Assembly (NCBI RefSeq): GCF_000484695.1
Contig: NZ_AXVR01000009.1
Coordinates: 44,187-108,186 of the forward strand
Reading direction: 5' to 3'
Source of the DNA: Salinispora cortesiana
Lineage (GTDB): Bacteria; Actinomycetota; Actinomycetes; Mycobacteriales; Micromonosporaceae
DNA length: 64,000 bases
Below are positions 18,289-28,860 of this stretch, one piece after another. The notes beneath the pieces are model-generated. The model was given only the letters and a program-made list of their open reading frames with translations. It had not been told where the DNA came from and searched no databases. Each line of letters opens with the position of its first letter. The first letter of the stretch is position 1. A program made the position numbers and the translations under genes.

Positions 18289-19449
18289 GTGAGGCGGCGA
18301 CCGGCGATTCTCGTCCTGGAGGACGGGCGCACGTTCCACGGCGAGGCGTACGGCAGCGTCGGGGAGACCTTCGGCGAAGCGGTCTTCAACACCGGAATGA
18401 CCGGCTACCAGGAGACGCTCACCGACCCGTCCTACCACCGGCAGGTGGTGGTGCAGACCGCTCCGCACATCGGCAACACCGGGGTCAACGGCGAGGATGA
18501 CGAGTCCGGCCGGATCTGGGTCGCCGGGTACGTGGTTCGTGATCCCGCCCGGATCGGCTCGAACTGGCGGGCCACCGGTGGTCTGGAGGACCGGCTCACC
18601 GCCGAGGGGGTGGTCGGCATCAGCGGTGTGGACACCCGGGCGCTCACCCGGCACCTGCGGGAGCGGGGCGCGATGCGGGTCGGGGTGTCCAGCGTCGAGA
18701 CCGATCCGCAGGCGCTGCTGGCCCGGGTCCGGCAGGCTCCGCAGATGGTCGGCGCGGACCTCTCCACCGAGGTGACCACCCCGCAGCCGTACGTGGTTGA
18801 GGCCGAGGGGGAGCACCGGTTCACCGTCGCCGCCCTGGACCTCGGCATCAAGCGGAACGTGCCCCGGCGGCTCGCGGCGCGGGGTGTCACCACCCATGTC
18901 CTGCCGGCTCACTCGGGCATCGACGAACTACGGGCCACCGGCGCGGATGCGATCTTCCTCTCGCCCGGCCCCGGTGACCCGGCGACCGCCGACGGGCCGG
19001 TGGCCCTGGCGCGCGCGGTGCTCGCCAGCGGGGTGCCGCTCTTCGGTATCTGCTTCGGCAGCCAGATCCTTGGTCGGGCGCTGGGCTTCGGCACGTACAA
19101 GCTCGGTTACGGCCACCGCGGGATCAACCAGCCGGTGCTCGACCGGGTTACCGGCAAGGTCGAGGTGACCAGCCACAACCACGGTTTCGCCGTCGCGTTC
19201 CCCGGCGCCGAGCCGGGGGCCGTTGTGCCGGACCAGGTGGTCGAGACCGAGTTCGGCGGGATCGAGGTCTCGCACGTCTGCCTCAACGACAACGTGGTCG
19301 AGGGGCTGCGGGCGCGCGACGTGCCCGCCTTCACCGTTCAGTACCACCCGGAGGCGGCGGCCGGTCCGCACGACGCGGACTACCTGTTCGACCGCTTCGC
19401 CGAGCTCATCGAGGGTCGCAACCACAGCGGGGGGCGCACGAATGCCTAA
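18289..19449 (+). CDS. carA: Carbamoyl phosphate synthase small (glutaminase) subunit
   Basis: The 386-residue subunit hydrolyses glutamine and passes ammonia to CarB. The class I amidotransferase triad is visible: the nucleophile Cys in [12 protein letters not shown] near residue 250 and His/Glu in [12 protein letters not shown] near 350. GTG 18289 gives the usual [10 protein letters not shown] start; GTG 18256 is an alternative. The gene overlaps carB by 8 nt. Confidence 0.95.
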   Translation: MRRRPAILVLEDGRTFHGEAYGSVGETFGEAVFNTGMTGYQETLTDPSYHRQVVVQTAPHIGNTGVNGEDDESGRIWVAGYVVRDPARIGSNWRATGGLEDRLTAEGVVGISGVDTRALTRHLRERGAMRVGVSSVETDPQALLARVRQAPQMVGADLSTEVTTPQPYVVEAEGEHRFTVAALDLGIKRNVPRRLAARGVTTHVLPAHSGIDELRATGADAIFLSPGPGDPATADGPVALARAVLASGVPLFGICFGSQILGRALGFGTYKLGYGHRGINQPVLDRVTGKVEVTSHNHGFAVAFPGAEPGAVVPDQVVETEFGGIEVSHVCLNDNVVEGLRARDVPAFTVQYHPEAAAGPHDADYLFDRFAELIEGRNHSGGRTNA

Positions 19450-22400
19450 GCGGACCGACCTCAAACACGTCCTGGTGATCGGCTCCGGGCCGATCGTGAT
19501 CGGGCAGGCCTGCGAGTTCGACTACTCCGGCACCCAGGCGTGCCGGGTACTACGCAGCGAGGGGATCCGGGTCAGCCTGGTCAACTCGAACCCAGCGACG
19601 ATCATGACCGATCCGGAGTTCGCCGACGCCACGTACGTCGAGCCGATCACCCCGGAGTTCGTCGAGCTGGTCATCGCCAAGGAGCGGCCGGACGCGGTGC
19701 TGCCCACCCTGGGGGGCCAGACCGCGCTGAACACGGCGGTCGCGTTGCACGAGTCCGGGGTCTTGGAGAAGTACGGCGTCGAGTTGATCGGCGCGAACAT
19801 CGACGCGATTCGTCGCGGCGAGGACCGGCAGCTGTTCAAGGACGTCGTCGCCAAGGCGGCGGTTCGGATCGGGATCGAGGACCCCGCGACGCTGGTGCCG
19901 CGTTCCCGGGTCTGCCACTCGATGGACGAGGTCCGCGAGACTGTCGCCGAGCTGGGCCTGCCGGCGGTGATCCGACCGTCGTTCACGATGGGCGGCCTCG
20001 GCTCCGGCATGGCCCACACCGATGCGGACCTGGAACGCATCGCCGGTGCCGGCCTGGCCGCCAGCCCGGTGCACGAGGTGCTCATCGAGGAGAGCGTGCT
20101 CGGCTGGAAGGAGTACGAGCTCGAGCTGATGCGCGACCGGCACGACAACGTCGTGGTGGTCTGCTCGATTGAGAACGTCGACCCGATGGGCGTGCACACC
20201 GGGGACAGCGTCACCGTGGCCCCGGCGATGACCCTCACCGACCGGGAGTATCAGCGCCTGCGCGACCTCGGCATCGCGGTGCTGCGCGAGGTCGGGGTGG
20301 ACACCGGGGGCTGCAACATCCAGTTCGCGGTGAACCCGGCCGACGGCCGGATCGTGGTGATCGAGATGAATCCCCGGGTCTCCCGCTCGTCGGCGCTCGC
20401 CTCCAAGGCGACCGGGTTCCCGATCGCGAAGATCGCCGCGAGGTTGGCCATCGGCTACACCCTCGACGAGATCCCCAACGACATCACGCTGAAGACGCCG
20501 GCTGCGTTCGAGCCGACGTTGGACTACGTGGTGGTCAAGATCCCGCGTTTCGCGTTCGAGAAGTTCCCCGGCGCCGACCCGGAGCTGACCACCACCATGA
20601 AGTCGGTCGGTGAGGCGATGAGCCTGGGCCGCAACTTCACCGAGGCGCTGAACAAGGCGATGCGCTCGATGGAGACGAAGGCGGCCGGCTTCTGGACCGT
20701 GCCCGACCCGGCCGGTGCCACCCGCGAGGACACCCTCGCGGCGCTGCGGGTGCCGCACGACGGGCGGCTCTACACGGTGGAGCGGGCGCTGCGGCTCGGT
20801 GCCTCGATCGCCGAGGTGGCGGCGGCCTCCGGCGGGATGGACCCGTGGTTCCTCGACCAGATCGCCGGCCTGGTTGAGCTGCGAGCCGAGATCGTGGACG
20901 CCCCGGTGCTCGATGGCGACCTGCTGCGCCGGGCCAAGCGGGCGGGACTCTCCGACCGGCAGCTCGCCGCGTTGCGCCCGGAGTTGGCCGCCGAGGACGG
21001 TGTGCGGACGCTGCGGCACCGGTTGGGCGTCCGGCCGGTCTACAAGACCGTGGACACCTGCGCGGCGGAGTTCGAGGCGATGACGCCCTACCACTACTCC
21101 ACCTACGACGCGGAGACCGAGGTGGTCGGGTCGGACCGACCCAAGGTGCTGATCCTCGGCTCGGGGCCGAACCGAATCGGGCAGGGAATCGAGTTCGACT
21201 ACTCCTGTGTGCACGCCGTCATGGCGCTGCGGGACGTCGGATACGAGACGGTCATGGTCAACTGCAATCCGGAGACCGTCTCCACCGACTACGACACCGC
21301 GAACCGGCTCTACTTCGAGCCGTTGACCTTCGAGGACGTCCTCGAGGTGTGGCACGCGGAGGACTCCTCCGGCCGGGCGGCCGGTGGCCCCGGCGTGGTC
21401 GGGGTGGTCGTGCAGCTCGGTGGCCAGACGCCGTTGGGGCTGGCGCAGCGGCTCAAGGACGCCGGGGTACCGGTCGTCGGGACCTCCCCGGAGTCGATCC
21501 ACCTCGCCGAGGAGCGGGGCGCGTTCGGCGCGCTGCTGGCCCGTGCCGGGCTGCGGGCGCCGGCACACGGCACCGCCATCTCGTACGACGAGGCGAAGAC
21601 GATCGCCGCCGAGATCGGTTATCCGGTGCTGGTCCGTCCCTCGTACGTGCTCGGTGGTCGGGGCATGGAGATCGTCTACGACGACGCCACGCTGCGTGAC
21701 TACATCGGCCGGGCCACCGACATCTCCCCGGATCATCCGGTGCTGGTGGACCGGTTCCTCGATGACGCCATCGAGATCGACGTGGACGCGCTCTGCGACG
21801 CCGCCGGTGCGGTCTACCTCGGTGGCGTGATGGAGCACATCGAGGAGGCCGGTATCCACTCCGGCGACTCCTCCTGCGCGTTGCCGCCGATCACCCTGGC
21901 AGGTTCCCACGTCGCCGAGGTCCGCCGGTACACCGAGGAGATCGCCCGAGGTATCGGCGTGCAGGGCCTGCTCAACGTGCAGTACGCCCTCAAGGACGAC
22001 CAGCTCTGGGTGCTCGAGGCCAACCCGCGTGCGTCCCGGACCGTGCCGTTTGTCTCCAAGGCCACCGCGGTGCCGTTGGCCAAGGCGGCGGCTCGGATCG
22101 CGCTCGGCGCCACCATCGCCGAGCTGCGCGCCGAGGGCCTGCTCCCCGTCGACGGCGACGGCGGCACCCTCCCCGCGGACGCGCCGATCGCGGTCAAGGA
22201 GGCGGTGCTTCCGTTCAAGCGGTTCCGCACTCCGACCGGGAAGGGGATCGACTCGCTGCTCGGGCCGGAGATGAAGTCCACCGGCGAGGTGATGGGCATC
22301 GACACGTCCTTCGGGTACGCCTTCGCCAAGTCGCAGTCGGCCACGTACGGCTCCCTGCCGACCGGCGGGAAGATCTTTGTCTCGGTCGCCAATCGGGACA

Positions 22401-22789
22401 AGCGTGGCATGATCTTCCCGATCAAGCGCCTGGCCGACCTGGGCTTCCAGCTGATCGCCACCACGGGCACCGCTGAGGTGCTGCGCCGGCACGGCGTCGC
22501 CTGCGAGCAGATCCGCAAGCACTACGAGTCGGGGGAGAGCGAGGACGCGGTCTCGCTGATTCGGTCTGGCGAGGTGGTGCTCGTGGTGAACACCCCGCAG
22601 GGTTCGGGAGCGAGCGCCCGCTCGGATGGCTACGAGATCCGCAGTGCCGCCGTGACGGCGGACATTCCCTGTATCACGACCGTTCCGGGCGCTGCCGCCG
22701 TGGTGATGGCGGTCGAGGCCCGGATCCGTGGCGACATGCGGGTCCGTCCGTTGCAGGCGCTGCACGCCTCGCTGCGGAGCGCCCGGTGA
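19442..22789 (+). CDS. carB: Carbamoyl phosphate synthase large subunit
   Basis: This 1115-residue enzyme has two homologous ATP-grasp halves. The first begins [20 protein letters not shown] near residue 10; the second begins [20 protein letters not shown] near residue 567. An MGS-like allosteric domain closes the protein, with [19 protein letters not shown] near 979-997. It makes carbamoyl phosphate for both pyrimidine and arginine synthesis, so it also feeds argF in this window. Length is normal. Confidence 0.97.
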   Translation: MPKRTDLKHVLVIGSGPIVIGQACEFDYSGTQACRVLRSEGIRVSLVNSNPATIMTDPEFADATYVEPITPEFVELVIAKERPDAVLPTLGGQTALNTAVALHESGVLEKYGVELIGANIDAIRRGEDRQLFKDVVAKAAVRIGIEDPATLVPRSRVCHSMDEVRETVAELGLPAVIRPSFTMGGLGSGMAHTDADLERIAGAGLAASPVHEVLIEESVLGWKEYELELMRDRHDNVVVVCSIENVDPMGVHTGDSVTVAPAMTLTDREYQRLRDLGIAVLREVGVDTGGCNIQFAVNPADGRIVVIEMNPRVSRSSALASKATGFPIAKIAARLAIGYTLDEIPNDITLKTPAAFEPTLDYVVVKIPRFAFEKFPGADPELTTTMKSVGEAMSLGRNFTEALNKAMRSMETKAAGFWTVPDPAGATREDTLAALRVPHDGRLYTVERALRLGASIAEVAAASGGMDPWFLDQIAGLVELRAEIVDAPVLDGDLLRRAKRAGLSDRQLAALRPELAAEDGVRTLRHRLGVRPVYKTVDTCAAEFEAMTPYHYSTYDAETEVVGSDRPKVLILGSGPNRIGQGIEFDYSCVHAVMALRDVGYETVMVNCNPETVSTDYDTANRLYFEPLTFEDVLEVWHAEDSSGRAAGGPGVVGVVVQLGGQTPLGLAQRLKDAGVPVVGTSPESIHLAEERGAFGALLARAGLRAPAHGTAISYDEAKTIAAEIGYPVLVRPSYVLGGRGMEIVYDDATLRDYIGRATDISPDHPVLVDRFLDDAIEIDVDALCDAAGAVYLGGVMEHIEEAGIHSGDSSCALPPITLAGSHVAEVRRYTEEIARGIGVQGLLNVQYALKDDQLWVLEANPRASRTVPFVSKATAVPLAKAAARIALGATIAELRAEGLLPVDGDGGTLPADAPIAVKEAVLPFKRFRTPTGKGIDSLLGPEMKSTGEVMGIDTSFGYAFAKSQSATYGSLPTGGKIFVSVANRDKRGMIFPIKRLADLGFQLIATTGTAEVLRRHGVACEQIRKHYESGESEDAVSLIRSGEVVLVVNTPQGSGASARSDGYEIRSAAVTADIPCITTVPGAAAVVMAVEARIRGDMRVRPLQALHASLRSAR

Positions 22790-22832
22790 GCCCGGGCGGG
22801 CCGATGTGGCTCGCCCGGCCGGGGAGGATGGC

Positions 22833-23849
22833 GTGATCTTCGAACGGGTGGTGCGGCCACGGCTGTTCCGGCTGGGGGGCGGGGACGCGGAGACGGCGCA
22901 CGAGTTCACGGTGCGGCGGCTGGCCGGTCTGGCTCGGGTGCCCGCGGCGTTGGCCGTGCTCCGGGCCCGGTACGGCGTTTCGGCTCCCCGAACGGTGTTC
23001 GGCCTCCGCTTCCCGAACCCGGTCGGGCTGGCCGCCGGGATGGACAAGAACGGGGTGGCGCTGCCGGCCTGGCCGGCCCTGGGCTTCGGCTTCGTTGAGG
23101 TGGGCACGGTCACCGCGCACCCGCAGCCGGGCAACCCACGGCCGCGGCTGTTTCGGCTTCCCGACAGCCGGGCGGTGGTGAACCGGATGGGCTTCAACAA
23201 CGCCGGCGCCGACGCGCTCGCGGCGCGGTTGGCGGCGCTGCCCCGCCCGTTCGGGGTGCCGCTGGGTATCTCCCTCGGCAAGTCCAAGGTCACCCCGCTC
23301 GAGGAGGCGGTTGCGGACTACCAGGCGTCGTACCAGGCCCTGCGCGAGTACGGCGACTACTTCGCGGTCAACGTCTCCTCGCCGAACACGCCGGGGCTAC
23401 GTGCACTGCAGGACCGGGCGCACCTGGACGCTCTCTTGGCCGCTCTGGTCGGCGAGAAGCCGGTACTGGTGAAGATCGCCCCAGACCTTCCGGACTCGGC
23501 CATCGCGGAGCTGTTGGAGGTCTGCCTGGCGCGAGGCGCGGCGGGGGTGATCGCCACGAACACCACGCTCTCCCGAGCCGGCCTCGCCCCCACCGATCAG
23601 GCCGGTGGCGCCGAGGCGGGAGGGCTCTCCGGCCGGCCGCTGGCGCACCGGGCCCGGGAGGTGGTCTCCTTTGTACACTCCGAGACCGGTGGCCGGCTGC
23701 CGATCATCGGCGTCGGCGGCATCCTCACTCCGGATGACGCCGAGCGCATGTTCGACGCGGGCGCGTCGTTGGTGCAGCTCTACACCGGCTTCATCTACCG
23801 GGGGCCGGCCTTGGTGCGGGCTGCTGCGGTGGGGGCCCGGACGCCGTGA
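22833..23849 (+). CDS. pyrD: Dihydroorotate dehydrogenase (quinone), class 2
   Basis: The 338-residue flavoprotein has the class 2 N-terminal helical extension (residues 1-40) for membrane/quinone contact, then [19 protein letters not shown] near 57-75, [12 protein letters not shown] near 116-127 and [15 protein letters not shown] near 180-194. It oxidises dihydroorotate to orotate. GGGGAGG lies 5 nt before GTG 22833, fixing the start. Confidence 0.96.
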   Translation: MIFERVVRPRLFRLGGGDAETAHEFTVRRLAGLARVPAALAVLRARYGVSAPRTVFGLRFPNPVGLAAGMDKNGVALPAWPALGFGFVEVGTVTAHPQPGNPRPRLFRLPDSRAVVNRMGFNNAGADALAARLAALPRPFGVPLGISLGKSKVTPLEEAVADYQASYQALREYGDYFAVNVSSPNTPGLRALQDRAHLDALLAALVGEKPVLVKIAPDLPDSAIAELLEVCLARGAAGVIATNTTLSRAGLAPTDQAGGAEAGGLSGRPLAHRAREVVSFVHSETGGRLPIIGVGGILTPDDAERMFDAGASLVQLYTGFIYRGPALVRAAAVGARTP

Positions 23850-23889
23850 CACCGTGCGGGTGGTACTCGCCCGGTGGCTGCGGCCCGCT

Positions 23890-23959
23890 CGCCTCCTCAC
23901 CGGCCGGGCTACCCGGACCCGAGGGCCGGTTGACGCGGTGACCGGCTAGTGAGGAGGCG
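23890..23959 (+). promoter_or_regulatory. Long inverted repeat masking the bioA ribosome binding site
   Basis: The arms 23890-23907 and 23942-23959 are complementary over 18 positions except for one C-A mismatch and one G-U wobble, with a 34-nt loop. The right arm contains GAGGAGG, the only plausible ribosome binding site for bioA (TTG 23966). In RNA this stem would hide that site. It may instead end the pyrD transcript, although no U-run follows. Confidence 0.55.
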
Positions 23960-23965
23960 ACGTCG

Positions 23966-25240
23966 TTGACCCCGGAGGAGATCAGCGCCGCAGACGCGGC
24001 CCACGTGTGGCATCCGTACGCGGCGCTGCCCCCGGCGACCCCGCCGTACGTTGTGGAGAGCGCGGCCGGGGTGCGGCTGCGGCTGGCTGACGGGCGGGAA
24101 CTGGTTGACGGGATGTCGTCGTGGTGGGCGGCGATCCACGGCTACCGGCACCCGGTGCTGGACGCGGCGGTGACCGACCAGCTCGGCCGGATGAGCCATG
24201 TGATGTTCGGTGGGCTTACCCACGAGCCGGCCGTCACCCTGGCCCGTAGCCTCGTCGAGCTGGCACCGGAGGGGTTGGAGCATGTCTTCCTGGCCGACTC
24301 CGGCTCGGTGAGTGTCGAGGTGGCCGTCAAGATGTGCCTGCAGTTCCAGCGGGCCATCGGTCGGCCGGAACGCCGTCGGCTGGGTACCTGGCGGGGTGGC
24401 TACCACGGCGACACGTTCCACCCGATGAGTGTCTGTGACCCGGAGGGGGGTATGCACCACCTCTGGGGGGATCTGCTGCCCCGGCAGGTTTTCGCGCCGG
24501 TGCCGCCGGCAGGGTTCACCGCAGCCCCGGATCCGGCATACGAGGCGGCCCTGGCGGACGCGGTCGCCCGGCACGCCCACGAGCTGGCCGCGGTCATCGT
24601 CGAGCCGGTCGTCCAGGGGACCGGTGGCATGCGGTTTCACCACCCGCGCTACCTGCAGGTGCTGCGGGAGGTCACCCGTGCCCACGGGATTCTGCTCATC
24701 TTTGACGAGATCGCTACCGGGTTCGGTCGGACCGGGGCGATGTTCGCCGCCGAGCACGCCGACGTGACACCGGACGTGCTCTGTGTGGGCAAGGCGCTCA
24801 CCGGGGGGTACCTCACCCTGGCCGCCGCGCTCTGCACCGCGGAGATCGCCCGTGGGATCTCCGCAGCCGGTGTGCTCGCCCACGGTCCGACCTTCATGGG
24901 TAATCCGCTCGCCTGTGCGGTGGCGAACGCCTCTCTCGGCCTGCTGCGGTCCGGAGACTGGCCGGCGCAGGTGGCGCGGATCGAGAGGGGTCTGCGGGCC
25001 GGTCTGGAGCCGCTACGGGCGGTGCCGGGCGTCGTTGACGTCCGGGTGCTCGGTGCGATCGGTGTGGTGCAGCTCGACCATGAGGTGGACCTGCCGGCGG
25101 CGACCGCCGCCGCGGTCGCCGCCGGGGTCTGGCTGCGACCGTTCCGGGACCTGGTTTACACCATGCCCCCGTACATCACCGCAGACGCCGATCTGGCCCG
25201 GATCACCGCCGGGATCGCCGCTGCGGCTCGGGCGGGCTGA
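23966..25240 (+). CDS. bioA: Adenosylmethionine-8-amino-7-oxononanoate aminotransferase
   Basis: This 424-residue PLP enzyme of biotin synthesis converts KAPA to DAPA with SAM as amino donor. BioA-type features are [15 protein letters not shown] near residues 13-27, [16 protein letters not shown] near 48-63, a cofactor Asp in [14 protein letters not shown] near 244-257 and the PLP lysine in [12 protein letters not shown] near 273-284. The start is TTG, 8 nt after GAGGAGG; no ATG or GTG fits. It sits between pyrD and pyrF, which have no metabolic link to it, and no other bio gene is in the window. Confidence 0.9.
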   Translation: MTPEEISAADAAHVWHPYAALPPATPPYVVESAAGVRLRLADGRELVDGMSSWWAAIHGYRHPVLDAAVTDQLGRMSHVMFGGLTHEPAVTLARSLVELAPEGLEHVFLADSGSVSVEVAVKMCLQFQRAIGRPERRRLGTWRGGYHGDTFHPMSVCDPEGGMHHLWGDLLPRQVFAPVPPAGFTAAPDPAYEAALADAVARHAHELAAVIVEPVVQGTGGMRFHHPRYLQVLREVTRAHGILLIFDEIATGFGRTGAMFAAEHADVTPDVLCVGKALTGGYLTLAAALCTAEIARGISAAGVLAHGPTFMGNPLACAVANASLGLLRSGDWPAQVARIERGLRAGLEPLRAVPGVVDVRVLGAIGVVQLDHEVDLPAATAAAVAAGVWLRPFRDLVYTMPPYITADADLARITAGIAAAARAG

Positions 25241-25349
25241 TCCGCCGGCTTGGGGCGGAGGGTGGGCGGTGTGGAGCCCGCCGGGTGGGGGGCGGCATCA
25301 GCCGTCCGCCGAGACGATGCGTGCGTGGCACGCAAGAGGGAGGTCTGCG

Positions 25350-26186
25350 ATGGAGAGCTTCGGTGCCCGCCTGCACCGGGCGGTTGGCGAGCGGGGTCCG
25401 CTCTGCGTCGGCATCGACCCGCACCCGGGTCTGCTCGCGCGGTGGGGCCTCGATGACGATATTCGCGGTCTGGAGCGGTTCGCGGGCACGGTCGTGGAGG
25501 CGTTGGGTGACCGGGTCGCGGTGGTCAAGCCGCAGTCGGCCTTCTTCGAGCGGTTCGGGTCTCGGGGCGTGGCGGTCCTAGAGTCAACTATCCGACAGTT
25601 GCGGGCGGCTGGTTCGCTCGTCCTCCTTGACGTCAAGCGTGGCGACATCGGCTCAACGGTCGCCGCGTACGCCTCCGCGTACCTTGACCCATCGAGTGCA
25701 CTGCATGTCGACGCGGTGACTGTGAGCCCGTATCTCGGGGTTGGCGCGCTCGCCCCGATGTTCGAGCTGGCCGCCGCGCAGGGCGGCGGGGTCTTCGTGC
25801 TGGCGCTCACCTCCAATCCCGAGGGCGCCGCGGTGCAGCGGGCTCGCACCGCCGACGGGCGGACCGTCGCGCAGCTGGTGATCGACGAGATTGCCCAGCT
25901 CAACGCGGGTGCGCAACCACTGGGCAGCATGGGGTTGGTGGTGGGGGCGACCATCGGTGAGACGGGTCACGACCTCAGCGCGGTCAACGGTCCGCTGCTC
26001 GCTCCGGGCCTGGGAGCGCAGGGCGCCAGCGCCGCCGACCTAAGGGTGGTCTTCGGCTCCAGCCTGCCCGCGGTGCTCCCCACGTACTCCCGTGAGGTAT
26101 TGGCCGCGGGGCCCGATCTGACTGCCCTGCGGGGCGCTGCGGACCGGGTGTTGGCCGACTGCCGGGCGGCTTTGACCGGTTCGTGA
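25350..26186 (+). CDS. pyrF: Orotidine 5'-phosphate decarboxylase, type 2
   Basis: The 278-residue enzyme makes UMP. The catalytic Asp/Lys array is seen in LLDVKRGDIGSTVAAYASAY near residues 92-111; CVGIDPHPGLLARWGL near 19-34 is typical of the type 2 subfamily found in actinobacteria. AGAGGGAGG precedes ATG 25350 by 6 nt. It closes the pyrimidine gene group. Confidence 0.95.
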   Translation: MESFGARLHRAVGERGPLCVGIDPHPGLLARWGLDDDIRGLERFAGTVVEALGDRVAVVKPQSAFFERFGSRGVAVLESTIRQLRAAGSLVLLDVKRGDIGSTVAAYASAYLDPSSALHVDAVTVSPYLGVGALAPMFELAAAQGGGVFVLALTSNPEGAAVQRARTADGRTVAQLVIDEIAQLNAGAQPLGSMGLVVGATIGETGHDLSAVNGPLLAPGLGAQGASAADLRVVFGSSLPAVLPTYSREVLAAGPDLTALRGAADRVLADCRAALTGS

Positions 26187-26363
26187 CTGACTGACGGCTC
26201 GGTCACTTTCCGGCGATCTTCGCGTGCCCACGTTGCCGAATGCGCCGTTGACCGCTAGTTTTCCCCGCGCTGGGAACCATGGGCCTCCCTGGTTCGCAGC
26301 GACACCACGTTTCACAGTGCGGCGGTGCATTCGCCCGTCGCGATAGGGACCTGAGGAGAACTG

Positions 26364-26681
26364 GTGCCGCTCCCGTCACTGACCCCTGAGCAGCGCGCAG
26401 CAGCGCTGGAGAAGGCCGCGGAGATCCGCAAGGCCCGTGCTGAGCTGAAGGAGCAGCTCAAGCAGGGCAAGACAACTCTCGGAGCCGTTCTCGAGCGGGC
26501 CGAGTCCGACGATGTCGTCGGCAAGCTGAAGGTATCCGCTGTCCTGCAGGCGATGCCGGGAATCGGCAAGATCCGGGCGACCCAGATCATGGAGAAGCTC
26601 AAGATCGCCGATAGCCGGCGCCTGCGTGGCCTCGGCGAGCAGCAGCGCAAGGCCCTGCTTGGGGAGTTCGCCGCCAACTGA
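26364..26681 (+). CDS. mihF: Actinobacterial integration host factor (mIHF/sIHF)
   Basis: The 105-residue basic nucleoid protein is the actinobacterial type, unrelated in sequence to E. coli IHF. A long N-terminal helix (residues 8-36) leads to a helix-two-turn-helix, AVLQAMPGIGKIRATQIMEK near 59-78, that grips DNA. It shapes the nucleoid and affects development and secondary metabolism in Streptomyces. TGAGGAGAA lies 3 nt before the GTG. The position before gmk-rpoZ is conserved. Confidence 0.93.
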   Translation: MPLPSLTPEQRAAALEKAAEIRKARAELKEQLKQGKTTLGAVLERAESDDVVGKLKVSAVLQAMPGIGKIRATQIMEKLKIADSRRLRGLGEQQRKALLGEFAAN

Positions 26682-26706
26682 GGTGGCAGCCGTGTAGAAA
26701 CGAGCA

Positions 26707-27240
26707 GTGAGCACGGATGGTGAGGCGCGCCCGGCAGGCCGGCTCACCATCCTGACCGGACCTTCGGGCTCCGGTCGGGATGGTGTCGTCGGGTTGGTCC
26801 GGGCGCGCTTGCCCACCGTGTGGACGCCGGTGCCGGTGACCACCCGGCCTCGGCGGGACTGTGAGGTGGCCGGGGTTGACCGGGTCTTCCTCGACTCGGC
26901 CGAGTTCGACCAGTTGCTGGCCGCCGGCGGTCTGCTGGAATGGAGTCAGATCGGCCGGTACCGCCGCGGTACGCCGGGGCAGCCACTGCGGTCCCGACTG
27001 GCCGCCGGGGCGTCAGCTCTGCTCTCGATGGACCTGGCCGGGGCGCTGCGGCTGCGGGCCGTGTTGCCGACGGTCCAGCTGGTGCTGTTGCACCCGCCCG
27101 GCTACGTGGCCGATCCGGTCACCGAGCCGCATTTCACACATACCATCGTGCATGGCCGGACTGTGCAGGTCGTGGACGAGCTGGTAGGATTGTTCGGTTC
27201 GTCATTCAAAGCTCCGGCGCGACCGCGCGTGCGCGGTTGA
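26707..27240 (+). CDS. gmk: Guanylate kinase homologue, degenerate
   Basis: At the usual gmk position (mihF-gmk-rpoZ) lies a 177-residue protein that keeps [26 protein letters not shown] and [15 protein letters not shown], the GMP-binding part. The P-loop lysine is replaced by Arg (GPSGSGRD, residues 18-25). The C-terminal lid with its catalytic arginines and the helix before the usual FDYVVVN strand are missing; instead there is [15 protein letters not shown] and [10 protein letters not shown]. Family members are about 190-205 residues. ATP phosphotransfer is therefore doubtful; it may be a regulatory relic, with an active enzyme elsewhere. Confidence 0.75.
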   Translation: MSTDGEARPAGRLTILTGPSGSGRDGVVGLVRARLPTVWTPVPVTTRPRRDCEVAGVDRVFLDSAEFDQLLAAGGLLEWSQIGRYRRGTPGQPLRSRLAAGASALLSMDLAGALRLRAVLPTVQLVLLHPPGYVADPVTEPHFTHTIVHGRTVQVVDELVGLFGSSFKAPARPRVRG

Positions 27241-27283
27241 CCGCCAGCACCGCGAGCGGTGTCACAGACGCAGAGGTCAACAC

Positions 27284-27550
27284 GTGGGATCCATCGCCAC
27301 CAACCCCGAAGGCATCACCAACCCGCCGATCGACGAGCTCCTCGAGAAGACCACCTCGAAGTACGCGCTGGTCATCTTCGCCGCCAAGCGGGCCCGTCAG
27401 GTCAACGCCTACTACAGCCAGCTCGGCGAGGGCCTGCTGGAGTACGTCGGCCCGCTGGTCGAGACGACCCCACAGGAGAAGCCGCTCTCGATCGCCATGC
27501 GCGAGATCAACTCGGGCCTGCTCACCGCTGAGCCCACCGACCAGCCGTAG
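27284..27550 (+). CDS. rpoZ: RNA polymerase omega subunit
   Basis: The 88-residue protein has the omega core, [20 protein letters not shown] near residues 12-31, [12 protein letters not shown] near 33-44 and a conserved [14 protein letters not shown] end. It latches the beta-prime subunit during polymerase assembly. The GTG start gives the normal N terminus. It lies between gmk and coaBC, as in other actinobacteria. Confidence 0.96.
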   Translation: MGSIATNPEGITNPPIDELLEKTTSKYALVIFAAKRARQVNAYYSQLGEGLLEYVGPLVETTPQEKPLSIAMREINSGLLTAEPTDQP

Positions 27551-27562
27551 CGCGTAGTCACG

Positions 27563-28774
27563 ATGTCCCCCCGGATCATCCTCGGGGTCGGTGGCGGGAT
27601 CGCCGCGTACAAGGCCTGCGAGTTGCTACGGCTCTTCACCGAGTCCGGTCACCGGGTCCGGGTCGTGCCGACCGCATCGGCGCTCCACTTCGTTGGAGCC
27701 GCGACCTGGTCGGCGCTCTCCGGTCAACCAGTCGCCGACGACGTCTGGTCCGACGTGCACGAGGTGCCACACGTGCGGCTGGGTCAGCAGGCGGACCTGG
27801 TCATGGTGGCTCCGGCTACCACCGACCTGCTCGCCCGGGCCGCTCATGGGTTGGCGGACGACCTGCTCACCAACACTCTGCTGACGGCCCGCTGCCCGGT
27901 CGTCCTGGCACCGGCGATGCATACCGAGATGTGGGAACATCCGGCGACGGTGGCCAACGTGGCGACGCTGCGCTCCCGGGGGGTGCGGGTCGTCGAGCCG
28001 GCGGTCGGTCGGCTCACCGGGACGGACACCGGCAAGGGACGGCTACCAGACCCGGCGGAGCTCTTCGCCGTGGCCCGACGCGTTCTCGCTCGCGGCGCCG
28101 CCGCCCCAGCTGACCTCACCGGGAAGCGTGTGCTGGTCACGGCCGGGGGCACCCGGGAGCCGCTCGACCCGGTCCGGTTTCTCGGTAACCGCTCCTCCGG
28201 CAAGCAGGGGTATGCGTTCGCCCGCGCCGCGGTGGCGCGAGGAGCCCGGGTCACCCTGGTCTCCGCCAACGTCGCGTTGCCCGATCCGGCCGGCGTGGAC
28301 CTGGTGCGGGTCGGCACGACCGCCGAGCTTCGCGAAGCCACGCTGACGGCTGCCGACCGCGCGGATGCGGTGGTAATGGCGGCGGCTCCCGCCGATTTCC
28401 GCCCCGCGACGTACGCGACTGGCAAAATCAAGAAGTCGGACGACGGCAGCGCGCCCACCATTGAGCTCGTCGCCAACCCGGACATCGCCGCCGAGCTCGG
28501 GAAACGTCGTCGCCCGGAGCAGGTGTTGGTGGTGTTCGCCGCGGAGACCAGTGACGCCGAGGCCAACGGCCGAGCCAAGCTCGCCCGCAAGCGAGCGGAC
28601 CTCATCGTCATCAACGAGGTCGGCCCGGACCGGGTTTTTGGCGCCGACACGAACGCGGCGACCGTCATCGGTGCGGACGGATCGGCCAGCCGGATGCCCG
28701 AGCAGTCCAAGGAAGATCTCGCCGACGGTGTCTGGGACCTCATCGTCTCCCGGCTGGCCGGCCGTCCCGGATAG
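27563..28774 (+). CDS. coaBC: Bifunctional phosphopantothenoylcysteine decarboxylase / phosphopantothenate-cysteine ligase
   Basis: The 403-residue fusion makes 4'-phosphopantetheine precursors of coenzyme A. The N-terminal CoaC flavodoxin-like half has VGGGIAAYKACELLR near residues 6-20, the His in HEVPHVRLG, and PAMHTEMWEHPA near 115-126. The C-terminal CoaB half begins near residue 190 with VLVTAGGTREPLDPVRFLGN and NRSSGKQGYAFA. It starts 12 nt after rpoZ, so the two are probably one operon. Confidence 0.95.
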   Translation: MSPRIILGVGGGIAAYKACELLRLFTESGHRVRVVPTASALHFVGAATWSALSGQPVADDVWSDVHEVPHVRLGQQADLVMVAPATTDLLARAAHGLADDLLTNTLLTARCPVVLAPAMHTEMWEHPATVANVATLRSRGVRVVEPAVGRLTGTDTGKGRLPDPAELFAVARRVLARGAAAPADLTGKRVLVTAGGTREPLDPVRFLGNRSSGKQGYAFARAAVARGARVTLVSANVALPDPAGVDLVRVGTTAELREATLTAADRADAVVMAAAPADFRPATYATGKIKKSDDGSAPTIELVANPDIAAELGKRRRPEQVLVVFAAETSDAEANGRAKLARKRADLIVINEVGPDRVFGADTNAATVIGADGSASRMPEQSKEDLADGVWDLIVSRLAGRPG

Positions 28775-28820
28775 CTGGATCAGTGCACGATAGGGGGCTC
28801 CGGTACCGGACTCGAGTGAC

Positions 28821-28826
28821 TAAACT
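28821..28826 (+). promoter_or_regulatory. Putative -10 box of metK
   Basis: TAAACT lies in the coaBC-metK gap, 34 nt before the metK GTG, with the binding site TAGGAG between. No strong -35 and no SAM riboswitch is seen. Confidence 0.4.
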
Positions 28827-28860
28827 GCCGCGGAACGAGTTTCCCTGACTTAGGAGTGCC

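Noticed and set aside
19550..23293. 1247-codon open frame on the minus strand opposite carB and pyrD
   Set aside because: It is the shadow of GC-rich codons in carB/pyrD; the protein has Arg/His/Gly-rich composition without any family motif, and the plus-strand genes are certain.
26695..26700. TAGAAA before gmk as a leaderless -10 box
   Set aside because: The last base does not fit the TANNNT pattern, and gmk can be read from the mihF transcript.
28775..28860. SAM riboswitch before metK
   Set aside because: The 86-nt gap is too short and shows none of the conserved SAM-I, SAM-II or SAM-IV core sequences.
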